DNA of 64,000 nt from an uncultured Clostridia bacterium (GCA_937921505.1 CAKZUB010000029.1:18509-82508); one strand, 5' to 3'. Positions 17,930-27,904 are shown, counted from the stretch's first letter. Notes: generated from the sequence alone by a model not told the origin. Translations and numbers: made by a program.

Positions 17930-19230
17930 TTAAAATAATAGATAATACAGCTGATAAAAATCAATTTTTAGAGAGTCTCCAAGTAAGAGGGAATATGGAT
18001 ACAGGTAAGTATGCTCTTGCTACTAAACAAATTGTAGAGGATGTTAGAATAAACGGAGACGTGGCACTATTTAAATATACAGCGATGTGGGACTGTGAGA
18101 GTATTGATCAAGATAATGTTAAAGTGAAAAAAGAAGAAATGAAAGAAGCTTTTTACGCATTAGAAGAAGGTTTGCAAGAAGCGGTTATCTTAGCAGGAGC
18201 CAGAATTCAGCAGTTTCATCAAAAGCAAAAACAAAACACGTGGATGGATGTTAAAGAAAATGGAGAAATTTTAGGTCAAAGAATAACCCCTATTGATAAT
18301 GCAGGTGTCTATGTACCAGGAGGCAAAGCAGCTTATCCATCTTCTGTGCTCATGAATGTAATCCCAGCTAAAGTAGCAGGAGTTAAACGTATTGTGATGG
18401 TGACCCCCGCTTCAAGAGATGGAAAAATACCAACAGAAGTGCTAGCTGCAGCTTATGTGGCAGGAGTAGATGAAATTTATAAAATAGGGGGAGCACAGGC
18501 AATAGCAGCTCTGGCCTTTGGAACTGAGACCATTCCAAAAGTGGATAAGATTGTAGGACCTGGTAATATTTATGTGACACTTGCTAAAAGAGAAGTATTT
18601 GGGTATGTAAGCATAGATTCTATTGCAGGACCTAGTGAGATTCTTATCATTGCTGATAAGAGTGCAAATCCTACTTTTGTGGCAGCAGATCTTTTATCAC
18701 AAGCTGAACATGATGAGCTTGCCTCAGCAGTTTTAATCACCACAAATAAAGATTTGGCTGTTTTGGTTCAAGAAGAAGTCGCAAGATTGTATGAAATCAT
18801 GCCAAGACAAGAAATTCTTAAGGAATCTTTGAAAAATTATTGTGCTATTCTTATAGAAGAAAGTATGGAGGCAGCTTGTACACTTTCTAATTACATTGCA
18901 CCAGAACATTTAGAACTTGCAGTTACAGCACCTTTTGAAGTGCTTACAAAAATCACGCATGCAGGGGCTATTTTCTTAGGCCACTATACGCCAGAGTCAG
19001 TAGGAGATTATATGGCGGGGCCTAATCATGTACTACCAACAAATGGGACAGCAAGATTTTTTTCACCTCTTAGTGTCGATGATTTTGTTAAAAAAAGCAG
19101 TATCCTTTCTTTTACAAAAGAAGCGCTTATGCCACTTGGGGACAAAATTGTAAAGTTTGCAGAAAGTGAGAGACTTTTTGCACATGCTTTATCTATTCAG
19201 GTAAGGCTAGATGAGGAGGGGCAAAAGTGA
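17926..19230 (+). CDS. hisD: Histidinol dehydrogenase
   Basis: This 434-aa enzyme oxidises L-histidinol to L-histidine in two NAD-dependent steps. Signature regions include NAGVYVPGGKAAYPSSVLM, IAGPSEILIIAD and DLLSQAEHDELASAV, with His and Asp/Glu zinc and catalytic residues (SQAEHD; PTNGTARFFSPLSVDDF). It overlaps hisG (ATGA) and hisC (GTGA) by four bases each, indicating translational coupling. Confidence 0.96.
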   Translation: MIKIIDNTADKNQFLESLQVRGNMDTGKYALATKQIVEDVRINGDVALFKYTAMWDCESIDQDNVKVKKEEMKEAFYALEEGLQEAVILAGARIQQFHQKQKQNTWMDVKENGEILGQRITPIDNAGVYVPGGKAAYPSSVLMNVIPAKVAGVKRIVMVTPASRDGKIPTEVLAAAYVAGVDEIYKIGGAQAIAALAFGTETIPKVDKIVGPGNIYVTLAKREVFGYVSIDSIAGPSEILIIADKSANPTFVAADLLSQAEHDELASAVLITTNKDLAVLVQEEVARLYEIMPRQEILKESLKNYCAILIEESMEAACTLSNYIAPEHLELAVTAPFEVLTKITHAGAIFLGHYTPESVGDYMAGPNHVLPTNGTARFFSPLSVDDFVKKSSILSFTKEALMPLGDKIVKFAESERLFAHALSIQVRLDEEGQK

Positions 19231-20264
19231 AGTTTTTAAGAGAAAGATTTAAAGAGATGATGCCGTATCATTCAGACTTTATTACAGAGGGCATTAAGCT
19301 AGATGCTAATGAAAATCCTTATCCAGTTCCAGCGGAAATGATAGCTCATATGCAAAACTGGGTGAAGGCTATGTCTGTTTCAAGGTATCCAGATACAGAC
19401 AGCATGGGTCTTATAAGAGCCATTGCTAAAGCCTATAATGTAGCATCTCAAAATGTGGTATGTGGAGTAGGTTCAGATGAGCTGATTGACTGCATCTTAA
19501 GAGCTACGATAGAAGAAGCAGACTGCGTACTTGCACCAACGCCTTCTTTTAGTATGTACCCACAGTTTACTCTACTTAATGCGGGGCAGCTTATACAAAT
19601 ACCTCTTCAAGAGGATTTCTCATATGATGTAGCAGGCATGATCCAAGCCATTAAAACACATCAACCTAAGGTTATTTTTCTGTGTAATCCAAATAACCCA
19701 ACAGGAAGTCTACTTACTCTAGAAGAGATCACGGAAATCACACAGCTTGCTAAAGGCGTTGTTGTAGTGGATGAAGCTTATGGTGAATTTTGTGAGATCA
19801 GTGCACTGCCACTGATTCGAAAATATAACAATATCATAGTGCTTAAGACTTTTTCAAAGGCTTATGCACTTGCTGGAGCGAGAGTAGGATATGGTATAGC
19901 TTGTGCAGAGATTATAGAGCTTATTAATACGGTTAAAGTGCCTTATAATTTAAATATTTTTTCACAAGAAATAGCCACTTGGGCTATAGCGCATAAAGAG
20001 GTATTTGAGCCTATTATAGAAAAAATTAAGGTACAAAGAGAAGTGCTCTATACAAAACTAAAACAGTTTGGACTTACGGTTTATCCATCTGCCACTAATT
20101 TTATTTGGCTTGAAATGCCAGAAAAGGCTTATTTAGCTTTACAAGAGGCGAAGATTTATATCCGTAAGATGCAATATAATGGTAAGATTTATTATAGGAT
20201 TACAGTGGGTAATGAAGAGGAGAATATGGCTTTGTTAAAGGTGTTGGGTAAGTATTTGAGATGA
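19227..20264 (+). CDS. hisC: Histidinol-phosphate aminotransferase
   Basis: This 345-aa PLP enzyme of fold type I converts imidazole-acetol phosphate to histidinol phosphate. The PLP lysine lies in KTFSKAYALAGARVGY; the cofactor-binding NPNNPTGS and DEAYGEF motifs are present. Translation starts at GTG within the hisD stop (GTGA), preceded by GAGGAGGGG. After hisC comes an unusual 345-bp gap holding a large palindrome before hisB. Confidence 0.95.
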   Translation: MKFLRERFKEMMPYHSDFITEGIKLDANENPYPVPAEMIAHMQNWVKAMSVSRYPDTDSMGLIRAIAKAYNVASQNVVCGVGSDELIDCILRATIEEADCVLAPTPSFSMYPQFTLLNAGQLIQIPLQEDFSYDVAGMIQAIKTHQPKVIFLCNPNNPTGSLLTLEEITEITQLAKGVVVVDEAYGEFCEISALPLIRKYNNIIVLKTFSKAYALAGARVGYGIACAEIIELINTVKVPYNLNIFSQEIATWAIAHKEVFEPIIEKIKVQREVLYTKLKQFGLTVYPSATNFIWLEMPEKAYLALQEAKIYIRKMQYNGKIYYRITVGNEEENMALLKVLGKYLR

Positions 20265-20270
20265 GGGACC

Positions 20271-20457
20271 GCAAGAAAATTTTAGTGTTCTCCAGTTGCT
20301 CAGTTTCGTATTTCTAAAAATCTAAGCAGTTTCTTCAAATGAACGTCGCAAACTCGCTGCGCTCAAACAGTGCGACTAAAAACCATTTGAATAAACTATT
20401 AAGATTTTCTTAACGAAATACTACACAGGCAACTTCCAAACACTAAAATTTTCTTGC
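20271..20457. repeat. 187-bp imperfect palindrome inside the his operon
   Basis: The ends are a perfect 19-bp inverted repeat (GCAAGAAAATTTTAGTGTT and its complement). Inward, the arms keep matching with interruptions (AGTTGC, GTATTTC, AAAATCT, TTCAAATG) down to a centre containing GTCGCA / TGCGAC and a second GC-rich pair (AACTCGCTGCGCTC). As RNA it would make one long hairpin. It encodes no plausible protein. It fills the 345-bp hisC-hisB gap together with about 150 bp of ordinary AT-rich sequence (20458-20609). Confidence 0.85.
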
Positions 20458-20609
20458 TAGACTACTCCTATTTAAAATTCTTATAAACCTTGATCGCGTT
20501 AGAGAAATGATTGACAAAGCTTAGAGAAAAGATTAGAGCATATAGGCTTAAAAACATTGGGGTTACATTAAGTTTTTGAATATTTTAGAGTCTAAGGAGG
20601 AGATGGAAG

Positions 20610-21200
20610 ATGCGAAGTGCTAGGATAGAAAGAGAAACGGCTGAGACGCGTATTAGTCTTATGATTAACATTGATGGAGAAGGCAAGACGGATATTGAGA
20701 CGGGTGTAGGATTTTTTGATCATATGCTAACGCATATTGGTAAGCATTCTTTGTGTGATTTAAACGTGCATGTAAAAGGAGATTTGCATATCGATTGTCA
20801 TCATACAGTTGAAGATACAGGTATTGTACTTGGGCAGGCGATTAAAGAGGCGCTTGGTAGTAAAGAGGGTATTACAAGGTATGGTCATACGATTGTGCCT
20901 ATGGAAGAAGCTCTTATTTTGTGTGCGATAGACATATCAGGCAGACCCTATTTTGAGATGGATGCAGTTTTTACAAATGATCGTGTGGGGAATTTTGATA
21001 CGGAGATGACAGAAGAGTTTTTTAGAGCGGTATGTATTCATGCAGGACTGAATATGCATATTCAAGTCTTAAAAGGCAAAAATAATCATCATATGATAGA
21101 AGGTATGTGTAAGGCTTTTGCAAAAGCTATGTTGGATGCTATGAGCTTAAATCCAAGAGTTAAAGGTGTTCCGTCTACTAAAGGAATGTTAGAGGTGTGA
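20610..21200 (+). CDS. hisB: Imidazoleglycerol-phosphate dehydratase
   Basis: This 196-aa monofunctional HisB converts imidazoleglycerol phosphate to imidazole-acetol phosphate. The metal-binding His motifs are all present: GFFDHMLTHIGKHS, DCHHTVEDTGI and NHHMIEGMCKAFAKA. AAGGAGGAGATGG precedes the ATG. No histidinol-phosphatase domain is fused and no hisJ-type gene lies nearby, so that step must be encoded elsewhere. Confidence 0.96.
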   Translation: MRSARIERETAETRISLMINIDGEGKTDIETGVGFFDHMLTHIGKHSLCDLNVHVKGDLHIDCHHTVEDTGIVLGQAIKEALGSKEGITRYGHTIVPMEEALILCAIDISGRPYFEMDAVFTNDRVGNFDTEMTEEFFRAVCIHAGLNMHIQVLKGKNNHHMIEGMCKAFAKAMLDAMSLNPRVKGVPSTKGMLEV

Positions 21201-21201
21201 T

Positions 21202-21804
21202 ATGAAGATAGCAATTATAGATTATGGAATGGGTAATTTAAAAAGCGTTTATAAGGCATTTTTGTCATTAGGTCTAGAAGCCCAAGTGACATCCGATCCT
21301 AGAGAAATTTTAAGAGCGGATAAAGTGGTACTCCCTGGAGTTGGAGCTTTTAAAGATGCTATGCATGAGCTTAGAAGAAGTGGACTTACCGATGCAATTT
21401 ATGAAACAGTTGGACAAGGAAAACCTTTTTTAGGCATATGTCTTGGGATGCAGCTGCTTTTTGATAAAAGCTATGAGTATGGTGAAGTAGAAGGGCTTAA
21501 GCTCTTAAAAGGAGAAATTGTCAAATTAGATGTACCGCTTAAGGTGCCTCACATGGGTTGGAATACTTTAAACTTTACTAAAAAAGAACCTCTCTTTACA
21601 GGACTTAATGATGATAGTTATGTTTATTTTGTGCATTCTTATTATCTTGAAACTAAGGAAGATATTATAAGCAGTACGACAAACTATGGCAAAGAAATTG
21701 CTGTATCTGTGCAAAAAGATAATATATTTGCTACCCAATTTCATCCAGAAAAAAGTGGAGATATAGGGCTGCAAATGCTTAAAAATTTTGGAGGAATGTT
21801 ATGA
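21202..21804 (+). CDS. hisH: Imidazole glycerol phosphate synthase glutaminase subunit HisH
   Basis: This 200-aa class I glutamine amidotransferase supplies ammonia to HisF. The nucleophile Cys lies in GICLGMQLLF and the His-Glu of the triad in ATQFHPEKSGDIG. The glycine-rich start IIDYGMGNLKSV is typical. It begins 1 base after the hisB stop and overlaps hisA by four bases. Confidence 0.96.
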   Translation: MKIAIIDYGMGNLKSVYKAFLSLGLEAQVTSDPREILRADKVVLPGVGAFKDAMHELRRSGLTDAIYETVGQGKPFLGICLGMQLLFDKSYEYGEVEGLKLLKGEIVKLDVPLKVPHMGWNTLNFTKKEPLFTGLNDDSYVYFVHSYYLETKEDIISSTTNYGKEIAVSVQKDNIFATQFHPEKSGDIGLQMLKNFGGML

Positions 21805-22520
21805 TGAAATTATATCCAGCAATAGATTTAAAAGACGGAAACTGTGTAAGACTCATTCAAGGAGACTACAATCAAGTCACAGTGTATGGCAATAATCCAG
21901 CCCAGATGGCCAAAAAATGGGAGAGCCTCGGTGGTGATTATTTGCATATTGTAGATTTGGACGGAGCCAAAGAAGGTGTGGGGATTAACGACGAGGCAAT
22001 ACGAGAGATTGTTAAAGCTATCAACATTCCTATAGAACTTGGAGGAGGTATTCGTACATTAGAAGATATCAAAGCTAAACTGGATATGGGAGTAGACCGC
22101 GTCATACTTGGCAGTGCGGCGATTAAAAATAAAGAGCTTGTTAAAGAAGCGATAGAGGTTTTTGGAGCAGACAAAATAGTTATAGGTGTCGATGCAAAAG
22201 CTGGAATGGTTGCTATAGAAGGCTGGCTTGAAGTAACTGATGTATCAGCTCTTGAATTTTGCAAAGAGTTAGAACAATTAGGTGTTAAGACAGTCATTTA
22301 TACAGATATAGCTAAAGACGGTATGATGCAAGGTCCTAATGTAGAAGAAACCAAAAAACTTGTACAAGCTACTGGACTTGATATTATAGCTTCTGGTGGT
22401 GTATCTACTTTAGAGGATTTGAAAAATCTTGAGCAGATTAATGTCTATGGTGCTATTATAGGAAAAGCCCTCTATATAGGGGCGATCCAATTAGAAGAAG
22501 CTGCTAAGCTCTTTAAATAG
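21801..22520 (+). CDS. hisA: ProFAR isomerase HisA
   Basis: This 239-aa TIM-barrel isomerase acts before the HisFH reaction. The catalytic Asp of the first strand (PAIDLKDGNCVRL), the phosphate-binding loops ELGGGIRTLED and DIIASGGVSTLED, and YTDIAKDGMMQGPN in the second half are visible. ATG 21801 overlaps the hisH stop (ATGATGA); ATG 21804 is the alternative start one codon later. Confidence 0.96.
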   Translation: MMKLYPAIDLKDGNCVRLIQGDYNQVTVYGNNPAQMAKKWESLGGDYLHIVDLDGAKEGVGINDEAIREIVKAINIPIELGGGIRTLEDIKAKLDMGVDRVILGSAAIKNKELVKEAIEVFGADKIVIGVDAKAGMVAIEGWLEVTDVSALEFCKELEQLGVKTVIYTDIAKDGMMQGPNVEETKKLVQATGLDIIASGGVSTLEDLKNLEQINVYGAIIGKALYIGAIQLEEAAKLFK

Positions 22521-22533
22521 GAGGGGGTAAATC

Positions 22534-23295
22534 GTGCTAAGTAAAAGAATTATACCATGTCTTGATGTTAAAGGCGGAAGAGTTGTAAAAGGTATTAATT
22601 TTGTCAATTTAATTGATGCAGGAGACCCGGTTAAAATTGCAAAGGCGTATAGTGATGCGGGAGCTGATGAAGTTGTATTTCTAGATATCACTGCTTCATC
22701 TGATGAGAGAAATATCATTTTAGATGTCGTAGAACGCACAGCAAGTGAAGTCTTTATTCCGCTTACAGTAGGTGGAGGGATTAGAAGTATTGATGATATT
22801 CGCAATATCCTAAATGCTGGGGCAGATAAAATATCTATGAATTCCTCAGCTATTAAAGACCCCACGCTTATTAATAAAGGGGCAGAACGTTTTGGCAGTC
22901 AATGTATTGTAGTGGCTATTGATGCTAAGAGAAAATTAAATACAGAGGGTTTTGAGGTGTATATTCATGGCGGACGTGTACCAACTGGTCTTGATGCTGT
23001 AGAGTGGGCGAAACTTGCCGAAAAAAGAGGGGCGGGTGAGATTTTACTGACTAGTATGGATGCTGATGGGACTAAGATGGGCTATGATCTAGAAGTGACA
23101 AGGCTTGTGAGTGAGGCAGTTTCAATACCTGTTATTGCCTCAGGAGGCGCAGGAAGCAAGGTACACTTTTTAGAAGCGTTCAAAGAAGGTAAAGCAGACG
23201 CTGCCCTTGCCGCATCATTATTCCACTTCAAAGAACTAGATATTATAGAACTTAAAAAGTACCTCAGGGCACAGAATGTTCCTGTGAGATTATAA
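22534..23295 (+). CDS. hisF: Imidazole glycerol phosphate synthase cyclase subunit HisF
   Basis: This 253-aa TIM barrel uses ammonia from HisH to form imidazole glycerol phosphate and AICAR. Catalytic Asp11 lies in [14 protein letters not shown], the second Asp in [13 protein letters not shown], and the phosphate loops are TVGGGIRS and IASGGAGS. It starts with GTG at 22534 behind GGAGGGGG. It is followed by hisIE 12 bases downstream. Confidence 0.97.
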   Translation: MLSKRIIPCLDVKGGRVVKGINFVNLIDAGDPVKIAKAYSDAGADEVVFLDITASSDERNIILDVVERTASEVFIPLTVGGGIRSIDDIRNILNAGADKISMNSSAIKDPTLINKGAERFGSQCIVVAIDAKRKLNTEGFEVYIHGGRVPTGLDAVEWAKLAEKRGAGEILLTSMDADGTKMGYDLEVTRLVSEAVSIPVIASGGAGSKVHFLEAFKEGKADAALAASLFHFKELDIIELKKYLRAQNVPVRL

Positions 23296-23307
23296 GGAGA
23301 GAGCAGC

Positions 23308-23979
23308 ATGATGATCAAAGAAGCATTTTTAAAAGAAGTTAAATATGACAAACAAGGTTTAGTCGCAGTTATTGCTCAAGATGTACACTCTAAAAAAGTG
23401 AGAATGTTAGCCTATATGAACGAAGAAGCCCTCAAAAAAACTTTAGAGACAGGCAAAGTACATTATTTTAGCAGAAGCAGAAATGAGTTATGGCTTAAAG
23501 GTGAGACTTCTTCCAATTACCAATACCTTAAAAGTATAAGTATAGACTGTGATGGAGATGCACTGCTTCTTCAAATAGAACAGCAAAACGGCATATCTTG
23601 TCACACAGGCAACTCAAGTTGTTTTTTTAGAGAACTTAAAGAAGAGATTGTACAGGCAGAAGATATAAAAGAAGAAACAAGTTTACAGCAAGACAACGTT
23701 AGTGAGAATATGCTTACAGAACTTTATAATGTTATTGCAGACCGTAAAGCACATCCTAAAGAAGGTTCGTATACCAATTATCTCTTTGAAAAGGGTGTTA
23801 ATAAAATTCTTAAAAAAGTAGGGGAAGAGTGTACGGAAGTGATTATAGCAGCTAAAGAAGAAAAAAACTCAGAACTTGCTTTTGAAATATCAGACCTTAT
23901 GTATCATTTAACTGTTCTTATGGCGCAGAAGGGACTCACATGGCAAGAAGTTGAAAGTGAGCTTAAAAAGAGAAAATAA
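23308..23979 (+). CDS. hisI: Bifunctional PRA-CH cyclohydrolase / PRA-PH pyrophosphatase HisIE
   Basis: This 223-aa fusion catalyses steps two and three of the pathway. The HisI domain (~1-115) has MLAYMNEEALKKTLETG, SRSRNELWLKGE and the zinc Cys/His residues DCDGDALLLQ and CHTGNSSCFF. The HisE domain (~135-223) is an all-helical MazG-like pyrophosphohydrolase with KVGEECTEVIIAAK and the ExxD-type EISDLMYHL. It is the final gene of the operon. Confidence 0.96.
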   Translation: MMIKEAFLKEVKYDKQGLVAVIAQDVHSKKVRMLAYMNEEALKKTLETGKVHYFSRSRNELWLKGETSSNYQYLKSISIDCDGDALLLQIEQQNGISCHTGNSSCFFRELKEEIVQAEDIKEETSLQQDNVSENMLTELYNVIADRKAHPKEGSYTNYLFEKGVNKILKKVGEECTEVIIAAKEEKNSELAFEISDLMYHLTVLMAQKGLTWQEVESELKKRK

Positions 23980-24077
23980 AATCTTATAAATTTGAGAAAA
24001 TGTCAATTTATTGTTGCTATGTAGGATATACTAGTAGAAGTACTGTAACAAATTATAGTCATATAGGGAGGCATACT

Positions 24078-25070
24078 ATGCATAAAAAAAAGGTGTGTAT
24101 TATTTTTACAGGTGGAACCATATCTATGCATTTAGATAAGAAGGTAGGAGCTGCTGTTCCGGCCTTATCAGGAGAAGAAGTGTTAGCGATGATTTCTAAT
24201 AAAAATAAAGAGGTAGAGCTAGAGGTCGTTAACTTCTGTAATATCCCAGGACCACATATGACTATTGATAAGTTGATGGAGCTTAAAAAATTTATTAAAA
24301 AAACCCTTGAAAAACAAAATGTGTGCGGCGTTGTTGTTACAGTAGGGACAGATACCCTAGAAGAAACAGCGTACTTTATTGACTTAACTATAAAAAATAC
24401 AAAGCCTATTATTTTTGTAGGAGCCATGCGAAATGTATCAGAACTAGGTTATGACGGGGCTAGTAACTTAGCTGCAGGTATTCAGGTCGCTATTTCTGAA
24501 AAAGTACAAGAAAAGGGCGTTTTGGTTGTGCTTAATGATGAGATTAACTTAGCTTCAGAGGTGGTTAAAACGGATACCTCTTCTCTTGATACGTTTAAAT
24601 CTCACTATGGACCTATTGGCATTCTCGATACGCATGAACTCATACTTTATAGACATAGTGCTTATACACAACATATTGATACTGAGCAGGTAGAAAGAAG
24701 AGTTGACCTTATTAAAGCCGCACTTGATATGGATGATCGTTTTATTAGAAGTTCAGTTGATTCAGGTGTACAAGGCCTTATTATAGAAGGCATGGGAAGA
24801 GGGAATGTACCTCCTAAAATGCTAGAAGGCATCAAGTATGCGCTCACTAGGGGCATTGTGGTTGTCATTGTTTCAAGGTGCAGCCAAGGAAGAGTTTTTG
24901 AAAGTTATGGCTATGAGGGTGGCGGCAAAGAACTTGTAAATTTAGGAGCTATTATGGGCGGAGATATAAAAGGCCTTAAGGCGAGGCTTAAACTCATGTT
25001 AGCTCTTGGTAAAACAAGAGACATAGAGACTTTGAAAGGTTTATTTAAAGAACAAGATTATACGTTATAA
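24078..25070 (+). CDS. Asparaginase (type I-like)
   Basis: This 330-aa enzyme hydrolyses L-asparagine to aspartate and ammonia. The first catalytic Thr is in FTGGTISM and the second in VGTDTLEETA; a Lys/Arg-containing VGAMRNVSELGYDGASNL follows. There is no signal peptide, suggesting the cytoplasmic form. The frame opens at 24000, but GGGAGG 9 bases before ATG 24078 and the start at KKVCIIFTGGT decide for the latter. The neighbouring his operon ends 98 bases upstream. A terminator follows. Related glutaminase-asparaginases cannot be excluded. Confidence 0.9.
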   Translation: MHKKKVCIIFTGGTISMHLDKKVGAAVPALSGEEVLAMISNKNKEVELEVVNFCNIPGPHMTIDKLMELKKFIKKTLEKQNVCGVVVTVGTDTLEETAYFIDLTIKNTKPIIFVGAMRNVSELGYDGASNLAAGIQVAISEKVQEKGVLVVLNDEINLASEVVKTDTSSLDTFKSHYGPIGILDTHELILYRHSAYTQHIDTEQVERRVDLIKAALDMDDRFIRSSVDSGVQGLIIEGMGRGNVPPKMLEGIKYALTRGIVVVIVSRCSQGRVFESYGYEGGGKELVNLGAIMGGDIKGLKARLKLMLALGKTRDIETLKGLFKEQDYTL

Positions 25071-25082
25071 GCATGAAACATA

Positions 25083-25112
25083 GGATATCTCAAAAGAGGT
25101 ATCCTTCTTTTT
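25083..25112 (+). terminator. Intrinsic terminator after asparaginase gene
   Basis: GGATATCTC / GAGGTATCC form a 9-bp stem with one G-U, loop AAAA, followed by TTCTTTTT. Confidence 0.85.
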
Positions 25113-25198
25113 GAATCTTCTGTGTTAAATTTATGGTATAATACTTGTGGTTACTATAGTAAAGCATGGAATAGACTGCATCATGAAAGGATGACAAG

Positions 25199-27385
25199 AT
25201 GTCAAAAAAATTAGTATTTGCGGAAAAGCCAAGTGTTGGAAAAGATATAGCACGTGTTTTAAAATGTCAAAAAGCTCATAATGGGTATCTAGAGGGTAAT
25301 GACTATGTTGTAACATGGGCACTCGGTCATTTAGTAGGCCTTGCAGATCCAGAAAATTATGATGATAAATATAAAGTATGGAGTATGGAGAATTTGCCTA
25401 TGCTTCCAAATGATATGAAGCTTGTGGTGCTTAAAGAAACGGGTAAGCAGTTTCATATTGTCAAAGAATTATTAAATAGAAAAGATATTACAGAGATTAT
25501 TATAGCAACTGATGCAGGCAGAGAAGGAGAGCTTGTCGCTAGGTGGGCTCTAAAAAAAGCAAACTGCAAAAAGCCCCTGAAAAGACTTTGGATTTCTTCA
25601 GTGACAGATAAGGCCATTTTAGAAGGATTCAGAAAGCTAAAGCCAGGTGTTCAGTATGAAAATCTCTATAAGGCAGCAGTGTGTCGTGCAGAAGGTGACT
25701 GGCTAGTCGGACTCAACATAACGCGGGCACTTACTTGTAAGTATAATGCACAGCTCTCAGCAGGGAGAGTACAATCAGCCACCCTTGCGATGATCACGGC
25801 GAGAGAAGAAGAAATTAAAAATTTCAGACCCAAGCCGTATTATACGATTACTGCTAAGTGCCAAGGTTTTAACTTAAGCTATGAACCTAAAGATCATAAG
25901 AGATTATTTGATGAGCAAGAAGTTGAGCGCATTCTTAAAGAAGTACAAGGTAAGCCCGGAAAAGTAACAGCACTTACCTCTACCGCTAAAAAACAATATG
26001 CTCCAGCACTCTACGACCTTACAGAACTTCAAAGAGATGGGAATAAATACTTTGGATTTAGCCCTAAAGAAACTTTATCCATTATGCAAAGGCTTTATGA
26101 GAGTCATAAAGTTCTTACTTATCCGCGTACTGATTCTAGATACTTATCAGAAGATATTGTGCCAACGCTTAAAGATAGATTAAAAGGGATTGCACTAGGC
26201 AATTACAGAAGCTTTATTACCCAGATCCTAAGTAATGGGATTAAAGTACATAAAGGTTTTGTAGATAATAGTAAGGTATCTGACCATCATGCTATTATTC
26301 CTACAGAGGAGCCCGTAAGGCTTGCAAATTTAAGTGTAGATGAAAGGAAAATCTATGAACTTGTCATTAAAAGGTTTTTAAGTGTTATGATGGCTCCTTT
26401 TGAATATACAGCAATTACTTTGCAAGTTAGTATAGAGGGGCATATGTTTGGGGCAAAAGGCAGACAAGTTATTTCTAAGGGGTGGAAAGCACTCTACGAA
26501 AGAGAAGTTGATGAGGCTGAGGAAGAGGAAGAACAAAACTTGCCAGCCTTAAGCCGAGGCGATGTGATAAAAATTAATGCAGTCGTTAAAAATAATCTGA
26601 TGACAAAGCCTCCAACAAGGTTTACAGAGGCTACGCTTTTATCAGCTATGGAAAAGCCGCATCAGTATGTAGCGGTTGATAAAGAGGCGGCTAAGACACT
26701 TGGAGAAACAGGAGGGATAGGAACTGTTGCAACAAGAGCGGATATTATAGAAAAGCTTTATAATATGTACTATATTGAAAAAAATGGCAAAGAAATGGTA
26801 CCTACTTCAAAAGGTAAGCAGCTTATTGAACTTGTCCCAAAAGAGCTTAAATCACCACTTCTTACAGCCAAGTGGGAAATGCAGCTTGAACAAATTAGTC
26901 TAGGGAAGCTTAGTCCCAATGAGTTTATGGAGAAGATCAGACACTATAGTGGAGAGTTAGTTAAAGCCGTTAAAGCAAGCAGTGATAAGTATGTGCATGA
27001 TAATGTAACAGGTAAGAGATGTCCTAACTGCTCAAAGTTTATGTTAGAAGTAAAAGGAAAGCATGGAATGATGTATGTTTGTCAAGACAGAAGCTGTGGG
27101 CATAGAGAGACAATCAGCAGATTTACACATGTAAGATGTCCGCAGTGTCACAAAAAGTTAGAGCAAAGAGGAGAAGGAGAGGGAAGTATTTATATTTGTA
27201 CAACTTGTACTTTCAGACAAAAAGTTGCGGCTTATAATAAGCAGTATAGAACTTCAAATGAAAAGCTAGGCAAAAAAGACGTTGGTAAATATCTTAAACA
27301 AATACAAAAAGAAAATGAAGATACAGGCAATTTTGCTTTTGCAGAGGCTTTTAATAAACTAGCTCAAGAGAGTAAGAAAAAATAA
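25199..27385 (+). CDS. topB: DNA topoisomerase III
   Basis: This 728-aa type IA topoisomerase relaxes and decatenates DNA through a transient 5' phosphotyrosine. It has an N-terminal TOPRIM domain (MSKKLVFAEKPSVGKD; Asp-rich IATDAGREGEL), the central toroid with active-site Tyr308 in LTYPRTDSRYLS, and a C-terminal zinc ribbon region (CPNCSKF...C, then CPQCHKK...CTTC). AAAGGATGACAAG precedes the ATG. A TATAAT box at 25137-25142 suggests its own promoter. Confidence 0.95.
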   Translation: MSKKLVFAEKPSVGKDIARVLKCQKAHNGYLEGNDYVVTWALGHLVGLADPENYDDKYKVWSMENLPMLPNDMKLVVLKETGKQFHIVKELLNRKDITEIIIATDAGREGELVARWALKKANCKKPLKRLWISSVTDKAILEGFRKLKPGVQYENLYKAAVCRAEGDWLVGLNITRALTCKYNAQLSAGRVQSATLAMITAREEEIKNFRPKPYYTITAKCQGFNLSYEPKDHKRLFDEQEVERILKEVQGKPGKVTALTSTAKKQYAPALYDLTELQRDGNKYFGFSPKETLSIMQRLYESHKVLTYPRTDSRYLSEDIVPTLKDRLKGIALGNYRSFITQILSNGIKVHKGFVDNSKVSDHHAIIPTEEPVRLANLSVDERKIYELVIKRFLSVMMAPFEYTAITLQVSIEGHMFGAKGRQVISKGWKALYEREVDEAEEEEEQNLPALSRGDVIKINAVVKNNLMTKPPTRFTEATLLSAMEKPHQYVAVDKEAAKTLGETGGIGTVATRADIIEKLYNMYYIEKNGKEMVPTSKGKQLIELVPKELKSPLLTAKWEMQLEQISLGKLSPNEFMEKIRHYSGELVKAVKASSDKYVHDNVTGKRCPNCSKFMLEVKGKHGMMYVCQDRSCGHRETISRFTHVRCPQCHKKLEQRGEGEGSIYICTTCTFRQKVAAYNKQYRTSNEKLGKKDVGKYLKQIQKENEDTGNFAFAEAFNKLAQESKKK

Positions 27386-27415
27386 TTAAAGATTAAAGAA
27401 ATAGAGGTATAGACT

Positions 27416-27904
27416 ATGAATATTATTTTACATGAACCAGAAATTCCACAAAATACGGGTAATATTGCAAGAACATGTGCAGCTACAGGCGCAAAATTGC
27501 ATCTTATTGAACCTTTAGGGTTTTCAATAGACGAAAAAAATCTTAAAAGAGCTGGTCTTGATTATTGGGAACTGCTTGATGTTAAAACGTATAAAAACTT
27601 TGAAGATTTTTTAATACAGAATAATCATCCTAAGATTTATATGGCAACAACTAAATCTAAACAGACTTATACTGAGGTACAGTATGAAGAAGATGCCTAT
27701 ATCATGTTTGGTAAGGAAAGTGCAGGTATTCCAGAAGAAGTTTTATTAAATTATAAAGCAACAGCCATAAGAATTCCGATGATTAAAGAAGCCCGTTCAC
27801 TTAATCTCTCTAATTCAGTAGCTATTGTTTTATATGAAGCACTGAGACAAAACGAGTTTTTAACGTTAGAAAAAGGTGGGCAGCTCCATCGCTATGAGTG
27901 GTAA
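27416..27904 (+). CDS. trmL: tRNA (cytidine(34)-2'-O)-methyltransferase TrmL
   Basis: This 162-aa SPOUT methyltransferase modifies the wobble base of tRNA-Leu isoacceptors. The N-terminal EPEIPQNTGNIARTCAATGA and the C-terminal knot segment MFGKESAGIPEEVL ... RSLNLSNSVAIVLYEALRQ are diagnostic. It starts 30 bases after topB and probably shares its transcript. Confidence 0.95.
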   Translation: MNIILHEPEIPQNTGNIARTCAATGAKLHLIEPLGFSIDEKNLKRAGLDYWELLDVKTYKNFEDFLIQNNHPKIYMATTKSKQTYTEVQYEEDAYIMFGKESAGIPEEVLLNYKATAIRIPMIKEARSLNLSNSVAIVLYEALRQNEFLTLEKGGQLHRYEW

